The position numbers were made by a program, and so were the translations under genes. A stretch of 64,000 bases of DNA, taken from Anaerolineae bacterium. GTDB lineage: Bacteria > Chloroflexota > Anaerolineae > JAAYZQ01. Within the stretch, counting starts at the first letter, position 1. Every line of letters starts with the position of its first letter. Of the stretch, positions 42,201-50,537 are shown piece after piece. The DNA is taken from positions 1 to 64,000 of the forward strand of contig JAFGIA010000408.1 of NCBI GenBank assembly GCA_016929795.1, written 5' to 3'. Below the pieces are notes generated by a model that saw nothing but the letters and a program-made list of their open reading frames with translations, had not been told where the DNA came from and did no database searches.

Positions 42201-42229
42201 TTGATCTTCGCCCACTTTTCGAGTACAAT
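42201..42229 (+). promoter_or_regulatory. Promoter of holB-ricT
   Basis: TTGATC (42201-42206), 17-bp spacer and TACAAT (42224-42229), 76 bp before the holB start; divergent from the beta-propeller promoter. Confidence 0.7.
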
Positions 42230-42304
42230 ACCGCCGCCGGGTCGTTGGGCAGGGCGATGAGATGTACCAAGGGGGCGCGCCTCGCTTCCGGCAGAGGGAG
42301 GACA

Positions 42305-43306
42305 ATGGGCTGGGAAATGGTCGGCCACGACTGGGCCGTAACGTTGCTGAGCCGGCGACTGGCCGCCGGCCAGGTGGCCCATGCATACCTCTTTGCCGGG
42401 CCGCCGCGGATCGGCAAGACCCGGCTGGCAATACGCCTTGCCCAGGCTATCAACTGCGATGGCCTGCAGCCGCCCTGTGGGGCGTGCCAGGCATGCGTGC
42501 GCATTGCCAATGCGACACATCCGGACGTGCGTGTCGTGCAGGGGGCAGGGATTGCTGGCAGCTTGAAAATCGATCAGATCCGCGAGCTACAGCACGAAGC
42601 CGTGTTGGCACCCTATGCCGGGCACTACCGCGTCTTTATCCTGAGGCACATGGACCTGGCGACTGTGGAGGCGGCCAACAGCCTGCTCAAGACGCTCGAA
42701 GAGCCGCCGCGCCACGTGGTGCTCATCCTCACGGCTGTGTCTGCCGACGCATTGCCTCCCACCGTCGTATCACGCTGCCAGCGCCTCGATCTGCGGCGTG
42801 TTTCGCTACCCGCGATCGAGCAAACACTGCGCGCCTCGGGCATATCTACAGATGCAGCACGGCTGCTGGCCCGTCTGTCGGGTGGGCGAGTGGGCTGGGC
42901 ACTTGACGTGGGGCAAGATGCATCGGCACTGGAGCAACGCCGGGCAGCACTGGACGAGATGACCAGATTGTTGAACGCCGGGCGGGTGGAGCGCCTGGCC
43001 TTTGCCGATCGGCAAAGTCGTGATGGCGAAGCATGCCGTCACACGCTCGAGCTATGGGCCAGTTGGTGGCGCGACCTGCTGCTGGTGTGTGCCGGTGGGA
43101 CCGGCAGCGAGACGGCACAGCACATAGTAAACGTCGACCGCAGCGACGAGCTGGCTTCACTGGCCCGACAGTATGATCTGGACCGGGTGTATCGCGTGCT
43201 CGTGGCACTGTCCAATGCGGTGGATCAGCTCGATGCAAACGTAAACGCACGGCTGGCTGTCGAGGGCCTGCTGCTCAAGCTGCCTGGCCACGATCGCCGC
43301 GCATAG
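42305..43306 (+). CDS. holB: DNA polymerase III subunit delta'
   Basis: Clamp-loader subunit of 333 residues: HAYLFAGPPRIGKTRLAIRLA (Walker A GPPRIGKT), a four-Cys zinc module (CDGLQPPCGACQAC), ANSLLKTLEEPP and the sensor region VVSRCQRLDL (SRC motif, retained). The ATG at 42305 is preceded by GGGAGGACA. Neighbouring ricT follows after 23 bp, the same holB-yaaT order seen in Bacillus subtilis. Confidence 0.93.
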   Translation: MGWEMVGHDWAVTLLSRRLAAGQVAHAYLFAGPPRIGKTRLAIRLAQAINCDGLQPPCGACQACVRIANATHPDVRVVQGAGIAGSLKIDQIRELQHEAVLAPYAGHYRVFILRHMDLATVEAANSLLKTLEEPPRHVVLILTAVSADALPPTVVSRCQRLDLRRVSLPAIEQTLRASGISTDAARLLARLSGGRVGWALDVGQDASALEQRRAALDEMTRLLNAGRVERLAFADRQSRDGEACRHTLELWASWWRDLLLVCAGGTGSETAQHIVNVDRSDELASLARQYDLDRVYRVLVALSNAVDQLDANVNARLAVEGLLLKLPGHDRRA

Positions 43307-43329
43307 TCAGAGAGGATGAAAGACAAAAA

Positions 43330-44172
43330 ATGCCGCTAATCGTCGGGGTGCGCTTTAACCCTGCAGGTAAGGTTTATTATTTTGATCCGAAAGATCATCA
43401 CAACGTGCACGTCAAAGAGCACGTTGTCGTCGAAACCTCGCGTGGCGAGGAAGTGGGTGTGGTCGTGATCCCCCCGCGCGAAGTGCCCGAAGACGAGGTC
43501 ACCCGCCGCCTGAAGCCGATCTTGCGCAAAGCATCGCCTCTCGACCTGACACAAATGGCCTACTACAAATACAAAGAGGAGGACGCCCTACTCCGCTGCC
43601 AGGAAAAGGTCCAGGAACACGACCTGCCTATGAAACTGATCCGAGCCGAATACAATTACGATGGCACTCGCCTCGTCTTTTTCTTTGCCTCTGAAACACG
43701 GGTCGACTTTCGAAAACTGGTCCAAGATCTGGCCAGATCGTTTCGTGCACGGATCGAGCTGCGCCAGGTAGGTGTGCGCGATGAAGCCAAGCTGATGGGG
43801 GGGATCGGCCGCTGTGGCCTGGCGCTGTGCTGCTCGACGTGGCTAACCGATTTCAGCCCCGTATCGATCAAAATGGCCAAGCTGCAGGATCTGCCGCTCA
43901 GCCCTATGGACATTTCAGGTCTGTGCGGCCGGCTCTTGTGCTGCCTGGGGTACGAGAGCGATCAATATGCGCAGGCGAAGGAAAAGCTGCCCAAGGTCGG
44001 TAAAATGATTGACACCCCCCAGGGCCCGGGGAAGGTTGTGGAGGTCAACATTGTCAAAGAGACAGTCCAGGTCGAGCTAGAGACCCAGGTAGTCGTCGAG
44101 ATCACGCACGAGGAACTGACCACGACCAGCCCCCCCCCCGAGCAACATCCCAGACGGCGAAGAAGGCGCTAG
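43330..44172 (+). CDS. ricT: RicT/YaaT-like PSP1-domain protein
   Basis: A 280-residue protein with the PSP1 C-terminal domain: RIELRQVGVRDEAKLMGGIG, CGLALCCSTWLTDFSPVSI and DISGLCGRLLCCLGYE, containing the conserved paired cysteines known to bind an Fe-S cluster in the Ric complex. In Bacillus RicT with RicA and RicF modulates RNase Y cleavage; rny lies about 0.5 kb away here. The C-terminus is basic (RRRRRR). A C10 tract (44130-44139) near the 3' end encodes the Pro-Pro-Pro and could slip. Confidence 0.92.
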   Translation: MPLIVGVRFNPAGKVYYFDPKDHHNVHVKEHVVVETSRGEEVGVVVIPPREVPEDEVTRRLKPILRKASPLDLTQMAYYKYKEEDALLRCQEKVQEHDLPMKLIRAEYNYDGTRLVFFFASETRVDFRKLVQDLARSFRARIELRQVGVRDEAKLMGGIGRCGLALCCSTWLTDFSPVSIKMAKLQDLPLSPMDISGLCGRLLCCLGYESDQYAQAKEKLPKVGKMIDTPQGPGKVVEVNIVKETVQVELETQVVVEITHEELTTTSPPPEQHPRRRRRR

Positions 44173-44188
44173 ACGAGCGCAGACGAGA

Positions 44189-44452
44189 TCATCGAGGCTC
44201 GATCGAGATCCGGATCGCCGTTCTCTCCTGTCCACCGATCTCCACATCGGCAAAAGCGGGTACACACACGACATCGATCCCATCAAGGGCGAGGAATCCG
44301 CGGGCGATGGCGGCTGCTTTAAGCGCCTGGTTGACTGCTCCGGCACCGATGGCCTGGATCTCGGCACGTCCCTGTTCGCGTACCACACCAGCAATGGCAC
44401 CTGCTACCGCTGTAGATCTCGAATTTGCTGCCACTCGGATAATGTCCGCCAT
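44189..44452 (-). CDS. spoVS: Stage V sporulation protein S (SpoVS)
   Basis: An 87-residue Alba-like SpoVS protein (IRVAANSRSTAVAGAIAGVV, QAIGAGAVNQALKAAAIARG, ERTAIRISIEPR), well conserved through non-sporulating Chloroflexota and Thermus relatives. It is thought to bind nucleic acid. Usual length. Own promoter at 44582-44610, with a structured 120-nt leader. No other sporulation genes are in the window. Confidence 0.95.
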   Translation of the reverse strand: MADIIRVAANSRSTAVAGAIAGVVREQGRAEIQAIGAGAVNQALKAAAIARGFLALDGIDVVCVPAFADVEIGGQERTAIRISIEPR

Positions 44453-44494
44453 CTAAATGCCTCCTTGTTCCCTCCCAGAGGGGGCTACTTTGCA

Positions 44495-44563
44495 GCCCTG
44501 GGATGCGTTTTGCACATCCCAGGGCCGGGTGGCAGTTTAAACATCCTGACTCCCGAGGTCAGA
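44495..44563 (-). other. Structured leader upstream of spoVS
   Basis: A perfect 11-bp stem (GCCCTGGGATG at 44495-44505, CATCCCAGGGC at 44515-44525, 9-nt loop) and a smaller stem CTGAC/GTCAG (44547-44551 / 44559-44563). Both sit in the predicted 5' leader of spoVS. There is no U-tract, so a regulatory or protein-binding structure is as likely as an rny terminator. Confidence 0.5.
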
Positions 44564-44581
44564 CCCCGGCTACTTGGGCCT

Positions 44582-44610
44582 ATTGTACACGATCCTCGCA
44601 AAATTGGCAA
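44582..44610 (-). promoter_or_regulatory. Promoter of spoVS
   Basis: TTGCCA (44605-44610), 17-bp spacer and TACAAT (44582-44587) on the minus strand, giving a leader of about 120 nt. Confidence 0.7.
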
Positions 44611-44664
44611 GATCCTTGGCAGCCCATTTGTCCCGAATGCAAGACTTGCCCTAACACGGCTTTA

Positions 44665-46194
44665 TCACTTGGCATAATCGACCGCGCGCGTCTCGCGAAT
44701 CACGGTCACCTTGATCTGGCCCGGGTACTGCAGGTTCTCCTCTACCGTCTTGGCCACGTCTTTCGAGAGCTGGATCGCTGCCAGATCGTCCACCTGCTCC
44801 GGCTTGACGAGGATCCGGATCTCACGCCCTGCCTGAATCGCATACGACTCTTCGACGCCGGCGAACGAATTCGCCACCTCTTCAAGTGCCTTGATACGTT
44901 TCACATAGGTCTCGATCGACTCACGCCGGGCACCGGGTCGCGCACCCGAGATGGCATCGGCCGCCTCCACAATGATCGCCTCCAGCGATTCAGCCTCGGA
45001 CTCGCTGTGGTGAGCGGCAATGGCATTGACAATCTGTGGCGACACGCCATAACGGCGCGCCAGGTCGGCGCCAATGAGCGCGTGCGGCCCCTCTACCTCG
45101 TGATCCACCGCCTTGCCCAGGTCGTGGAGGAGTGCGCCCGCCCTGGCCACCTGCACGTTCGCCCCCAACTCGGACGCCAGGATCGCGGCGATATGTGACG
45201 TCTCGACAACGTGAGAGAGCTGATTCTGGCCATAGCTTGTGCGAAACTTGAGCCGGCCGAGCAGCTTGATGATCTCGGGATGCAGGCCCGGTACGCCGGC
45301 GTCAATCGCAGCCTGCTCACCTGCCTCGCGGATGATCTGGTTGACCTCATCCTTTGACTTGGCTACCACCTTTTCGATCCGTGCCGGGTGGATCCGCCCG
45401 TCAAGGATCAGTTTACTAAGCGCCACGCGTGCCACCTCACGCCGCACCGGGTCAAAGCAGGAGAGGATGACCGCCTCGGGCGTATCATCGACCACCAGGT
45501 CGACGCCTGTCGCATTCTCCAGGGCACGGATGTTTCGTCCCTGCCGCCCGATGATCCGGCCCTTCATATCGTCACTCGGCAGCGGCACCGTGGACACAGC
45601 CACCTCAGACACCTGGTCAGACGCAATGCGCTGGATGGCCAACGTCACAATCTCTCGCGCGCGGCGCTCCCCTTCCTCGCGCGCCTCGCTTTCCACCTGG
45701 CGGATCACGCGCGCCATATCCTGCCGCGCCTCCTTCTCCACCTTTTCCAGGAGTACCTCGCGTGCTTCTTCGACAGTCATGTTGGCCACGCGCTGCAGCT
45801 CGTCTGCCCGTTCCTTCTCCATCTTTTGCAGCTCGCTCTGCCGGCGGTCGAGGTTACTCTGCCGCTGGTTCAAAGACTGCTGCCGTTTCTCCAGTTGCTC
45901 GTACCGATCATCGAGCTGTGTCCGGCGGCGCTGCAGCCGGTCTTCCTCCTGGCGCAGCTCGCGCTCACGCTGCTTGATCTCTTGCTCCGCTTCGTTTCTC
46001 AGTTTCAGCGCTTCATCCCGCGCCTCCACCAACTGCTGCTTTGCCTCGGTCTCGGCGTCGATCACAATCCGCTCGGCCCGGCGATGTGCACTGTCCTCCA
46101 TCATCTCGCTACGCCGGGTAAAGTACCAATAGCCACCCGCGGCACCCGCAGCCAGGCCGATGACGATGCCGACGACTAGTAGGATGATCTCCAT
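44665..46194 (-). CDS. rny: Ribonuclease Y
   Basis: Membrane-anchored endoribonuclease that starts mRNA decay. The 509-residue product has an N-terminal TM helix ([19 protein letters not shown]), a long coiled coil (about 25-200), a KH domain ([17 protein letters not shown]) and an HD domain ([21 protein letters not shown]). The ATG at 46194 follows AAAGGA. The gene lies 83 bp after recX and close to ricT, whose product modulates RNase Y in Bacillus. Confidence 0.96.
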   Translation of the reverse strand: MEIILLVVGIVIGLAAGAAGGYWYFTRRSEMMEDSAHRRAERIVIDAETEAKQQLVEARDEALKLRNEAEQEIKQRERELRQEEDRLQRRRTQLDDRYEQLEKRQQSLNQRQSNLDRRQSELQKMEKERADELQRVANMTVEEAREVLLEKVEKEARQDMARVIRQVESEAREEGERRAREIVTLAIQRIASDQVSEVAVSTVPLPSDDMKGRIIGRQGRNIRALENATGVDLVVDDTPEAVILSCFDPVRREVARVALSKLILDGRIHPARIEKVVAKSKDEVNQIIREAGEQAAIDAGVPGLHPEIIKLLGRLKFRTSYGQNQLSHVVETSHIAAILASELGANVQVARAGALLHDLGKAVDHEVEGPHALIGADLARRYGVSPQIVNAIAAHHSESEAESLEAIIVEAADAISGARPGARRESIETYVKRIKALEEVANSFAGVEESYAIQAGREIRILVKPEQVDDLAAIQLSKDVAKTVEENLQYPGQIKVTVIRETRAVDYAK

Positions 46195-46277
46195 CGGTTC
46201 GGAATCCTTTCGTTGGAATAGTCTAGATCTGCAAAATCCCTGGCACGGGTTCAGCCCTATTGACTGTCCATGCGGCC

Positions 46278-46907
46278 CTACCCGGCCGCATGAAACTCGT
46301 TCCATAAGGCATCGGTTACCTCCCGTGCCGTTTCATAGTCAAATCCCCGCCTGGCCAGGTACGCACCAAGCTTGCGATAGAAGATATCGTGATCCACGTT
46401 GCGCAGTTGCTCTGCTTTTTTTCGACCACTGCGATAGGCACCGTCCGATGCGTCTATCGGTTCCAGTACCTGGTCAATCGTCCGATCGTCGATTCCCTTC
46501 TCCCGCAGCTCGTAACGGAGCGCCCGTGGCCCGCGAGGGCGAAAGCGTTCTCGATTTTCTACCCAGAACCGGGCAAACGCCTCGTCGTCGAGTAATCCTG
46601 CCCGCGTCAGCCGCGCGATCACTGCCTCGGCGTGCGCCTCTGCCACCTCGCGCTTTTTCAGATAAGTGCGCACCTCCAACACGCTGCGTGGTCGGTACGC
46701 CAGGTAATCGAGGCAGCGGTTATACGCGCGCTCAACTGCGTCCTCCCCTTGCAGAGCGGCGATCTCGGCCTCCGACAGGAGCTGCCCATGCCTCAGCCTG
46801 GCCGCCACAATGTCAGGCAACCCAAAGGCAAAGCGCCCGTCGAGATAGACGTTCACCCGGTTCGGATTCTTCTTTTGAACTTGCAGGGCTGTAATCGTGC
46901 CCGCCAT
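46278..46907 (-). CDS. recX: RecX regulatory protein
   Basis: A RecA modulator of about 209 residues with three-helix repeats: [61 protein letters not shown] and [16 protein letters not shown]. The ATG at 46907 (MAGTITALQ) has GGGG just upstream. The gene sits 400 bp downstream of recA and has its own candidate promoter. Confidence 0.93.
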   Translation of the reverse strand: MAGTITALQVQKKNPNRVNVYLDGRFAFGLPDIVAARLRHGQLLSEAEIAALQGEDAVERAYNRCLDYLAYRPRSVLEVRTYLKKREVAEAHAEAVIARLTRAGLLDDEAFARFWVENRERFRPRGPRALRYELREKGIDDRTIDQVLEPIDASDGAYRSGRKKAEQLRNVDHDIFYRKLGAYLARRGFDYETAREVTDALWNEFHAAG

Positions 46908-47307
46908 GCACCCCATCTCGAAATGCCGCTGTCGGCGGCAGCCAGTGGCCATGATCGCGCGGGTGCAACAGATGTTCGCTGTTCCTGGACAGCCGTCGTG
47001 CCGAGTTGACCGGAGGTAGTCGGTACCGGCACCAGGGCCGGTCCTTGCGGCAGAGCATCACATCGAGGCTTCGATTGTCTACAGCAGTTGTTCTATTCTA
47101 CCCTCTGGCAAGTAGTGAACTCAACCAGGGCTGTATCTAAAAGTGCCTGTAGGACTGTCTCCGCGTATGGTCAAGGCCCGTTTCAAGACTAACCTTCGAG
47201 AGCGGGCCGGCTCGATCTACGGCCGTCGCACCCTGTCGACAATCTGGCGCCACAGCATCCACATTTTGGAGGATCAGGACCTCGGTGCTCCCACCAACAG
47301 CGGCCGG
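46908..47307. other. recA-recX intergenic region with long recX leader
   Basis: A 400-bp gap without a gene. It includes a promoter for recX (47095-47124), giving a predicted leader of about 180 nt with several GC-rich inverted segments (for example GACCGG near 47034-47044 with CCGGTC-like partners). No known riboswitch class was recognised. No terminator for recA was identified. Confidence 0.5.
47095..47124 (-). promoter_or_regulatory. Candidate recX promoter
   Basis: TTGAGT (47119-47124), 18-bp spacer and TAGAAT (47095-47100) on the minus strand. Confidence 0.55.
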
Positions 47308-48363
<1,056 letters not shown>

Positions 48364-48436
48364 GCATCTCTCCGTGTCTACATTCATTTGCTTGACGAGC
48401 AGCGCGAACATGTACAGCCCGTCGCCTGATTTTCCC

Positions 48437-48465
48437 ATTATACACCAAAAACAGTCAAACGCCAA
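48437..48465 (-). promoter_or_regulatory. recA promoter
   Basis: TTGGCG (48460-48465), 17-bp spacer and TATAAT (48437-48442) on the minus strand, about 74 bp upstream of the start. The 349-bp recA-phnD gap contains this and the divergent phnD promoter but no further gene. Confidence 0.65.
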
Positions 48466-48555
48466 ACTGTGCCCACTCGCATCGCAAGAACCACTCCCCC
48501 TTTCGTGGCGAGCGCAGCGAAGCACCCCCATCTCCAACGGTGCCGCCGCAGCAAC

Positions 48556-48584
48556 TTGCCATCTGGGCCATCTTGTTGTATGAT
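48556..48584 (+). promoter_or_regulatory. phnD promoter
   Basis: TTGCCA (48556-48561), 17-bp spacer and TATGAT (48579-48584), about 130 bp upstream of phnD. Confidence 0.65.
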
Positions 48585-48712
48585 AGCCAGGCAGCGAGGT
48601 TGCTGCGAGCACGACTCTTTGTCGACAAAGGAGGTGAGGTCTATTTCCGACACGTCCACCGACCTTTAAAAGCAGTACGAAATCCATTGAAGAGTTGGAA
48701 AGGAGAGAAAAG

Positions 48713-49609
48713 ATGAAGCGTAATCTATGGCTGGTGGCTCTGCTCCTGTTGAGTGCGATGGCCCTCGTGCTGGCGGGGTGCGGCGAGCCCGAGTTGGGCA
48801 CTGCAGATAACCCGATTATCATGTCTTTTGTTCCCTCGGGCGACACGCAAGAGATTATTGCCAGCGGCGACACGCTCGCCCAGATGGTCAGCGAGCGGAC
48901 AGGCCTGACCATCAAGGCGAACGTCGGCACCGACTTTGCGGCGGTGCGCGAGGCAATGGGCGCAGGCCAGGCACACATCGGCTGGCTGAACACCTTCAAC
49001 TATGTGCTGGCGGCGGAAAAATACAACGTCGCCGTCGGCCTGGTGACCGAGCGCTATGGCACGACCTACTATGCCGGCCAGATCAACGTGCGTGCCGACA
49101 GCGGCATCACCTCGCTCCAGGATCTGAAGGGCAAGGTCATGTGCTGGGTGGACCCGAACTCGACCTCCGGCTATATCATCCCGCGCATCATGCTCGCGGC
49201 TGAGGGGATCGATCCCGACGCCGATTTTGCACGCACGGTCGAAGCCGGCTCGCACAACAATGTCATCGTCCAGGTCTACAATGGAGAGTGCGACGCAGGA
49301 GCCACCTACGCCGACGCGCGCAGCTCTGTGGCCGAGGATTATCCTGATGTGAACGAGCAGATCGTGGTGCTGGCGACCACGACCGAGATTCCGAACGACA
49401 GCGTGGCGTTCATCGCCGATTTTCCCGAGGAGATGCGCACGCAGATCGTGAATGCCCTGCTCGAGATCGCGGGGACGGACGAGGGAGTAGCAGCTCTTGA
49501 GAGCCTCTATTCGATCTCGGGCCTGCAGGCGGCCGATGACAGCTTCTACGATCAGTTCCGCGCTGACCTGAGCAAGGCCGGCATCGACATCGAAGAGCTG
49601 GTAAAGTAG
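48713..49609 (+). CDS. phnD: Phosphonate/phosphite-type ABC transporter substrate-binding lipoprotein
   Basis: A 298-residue PhnD-family protein with a lipoprotein signal (LVLAGCGE, Cys about 23) and the family stretches [33 protein letters not shown] and [17 protein letters not shown]. Binds phosphonate, phosphite or hypophosphite outside the membrane. The ATG at 48713 follows AAAGGAGAG. It begins the phnD-phnC-phnE-HAD gene set. Ligand unknown; no C-P lyase or phosphonatase genes are nearby. Confidence 0.9.
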   Translation: MKRNLWLVALLLLSAMALVLAGCGEPELGTADNPIIMSFVPSGDTQEIIASGDTLAQMVSERTGLTIKANVGTDFAAVREAMGAGQAHIGWLNTFNYVLAAEKYNVAVGLVTERYGTTYYAGQINVRADSGITSLQDLKGKVMCWVDPNSTSGYIIPRIMLAAEGIDPDADFARTVEAGSHNNVIVQVYNGECDAGATYADARSSVAEDYPDVNEQIVVLATTTEIPNDSVAFIADFPEEMRTQIVNALLEIAGTDEGVAALESLYSISGLQAADDSFYDQFRADLSKAGIDIEELVK

Positions 49610-49622
49610 GGGCGTGCAGTGT

Positions 49623-49660
49623 CGGGGGGAGAGGGGCGCTCGCTTCTCTCCCTCTTTCGT
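49623..49660 (+). terminator. Hairpin after phnD
   Basis: A G-rich left arm (GGGGAGAG near 49624) pairs with CTCTCCCTC near 49646-49654, followed by TTTCG. A plausible partial terminator that lowers transporter-gene expression relative to phnD. Confidence 0.45.
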
Positions 49661-49675
49661 GTCGACTGGTAGATG

Positions 49676-49717
49676 GGTAGATTGGTAGATTGGGGATCCC
49701 CAATCTACCAATCTACC
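49676..49717. repeat. Perfect 42-bp palindrome between phnD and phnC
   Basis: Twenty-one bases (49676-49696, GGTAGATTGGTAGATTGGGG plus A) are followed with no loop by their exact complement (49697-49717). The arm itself contains the repeated octamer GGTAGATT, and further GGTAG/CTACC pairs flank it (49667-49671 and 49721-49725), extending the hairpin. It lies in the 136-bp phnD-phnC gap. Confidence 0.95.
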
Positions 49718-49745
49718 AGCCTACCATTTACCAAGGAGTCTCCGG

Positions 49746-50525
49746 TTGCTGAGAATAGAGAACCTCACCAAAGTATTCCCCGACGGCACAGTCGCGCTGC
49801 GCAATGTGAGTTTTGAAGTACAAGAGGGCGAGTTCCTGACCATCATCGGCCTCTCCGGCTCGGGCAAATCAACCCTGCTGCGCTGCATCAACCGGTTGAT
49901 CGAGCCCACAGAGGGACGTGTGATCTGGGATGGAGTGGATGTCACCGCGGCCGACAGCAAGGAACTGCGGCACATCCGGCGCCAGATCGGGTTTATCTTT
50001 CAGCAATTCAACCTGGTCCGGCGCAGCAGCGTGATGATCAATGTATTGTCGGGCCGGCTGGGCTATGCCCACCCGGTGATGAGTCTCTTGCACCAATTCT
50101 CAAGCCAGGACCGGCAGCGAGCGCGGCATGCACTGGAGCGCGTCGGCATTGCCGAAAAGACCAACAATCGCGCCGATCAGCTCTCGGGCGGGCAACAGCA
50201 GCGGGTGGGCATTGCGCGCGCGTTGATGCAAGAGCCCCGGCTCATGCTCGCCGATGAGCCGGTCGCCAGCCTCGATCCGGTGCTCGCTCATTCGATCCTC
50301 CAGTACCTCGAGCTCCTGAACCGCGAGGATGGGATCACCGTGCTGTGCAGCCTCCACTTTCTCGACCTCGTGCATCGCTACGCCACGCGTGTGGTCGGCC
50401 TCAAGGCAGGCGAACTGGTATTCGACGGCCTGCCCTCCGAGCTGACAGCGCGGCGCTTCAAGGAGGTGTATGGCGAAGAGGCCGAGATGGTGACCGTCGG
50501 CGGCAGCAGCCGCGCCGCCGAGTAG
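49746..50525 (+). CDS. phnC: Phosphonate-type ABC transporter ATP-binding protein
   Basis: A 259-residue ABC ATPase: [17 protein letters not shown] (Walker A), Q-loop [13 protein letters not shown], signature [15 protein letters not shown] and [13 protein letters not shown] (Walker B), matching PhnC. The TTG start at 49746 is supported by AAGGAG 7 nt before. Twelve bases separate it from phnE. Confidence 0.93.
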   Translation: MLRIENLTKVFPDGTVALRNVSFEVQEGEFLTIIGLSGSGKSTLLRCINRLIEPTEGRVIWDGVDVTAADSKELRHIRRQIGFIFQQFNLVRRSSVMINVLSGRLGYAHPVMSLLHQFSSQDRQRARHALERVGIAEKTNNRADQLSGGQQQRVGIARALMQEPRLMLADEPVASLDPVLAHSILQYLELLNREDGITVLCSLHFLDLVHRYATRVVGLKAGELVFDGLPSELTARRFKEVYGEEAEMVTVGGSSRAAE

Positions 50526-50537
50526 CCAGGGCGCCAT

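Noticed and set aside
44130..44139. C10 tract in ricT as phase-variation site
   Set aside because: Slippage would change only the last few basic residues; listed as an oddity in the gene entry but not as a separate finding.
48384..48420. Possible LexA-type SOS box upstream of recA (GAACATGTAC)
   Set aside because: Only one half-site matches GAACNNNNGTTC; the second half is absent.
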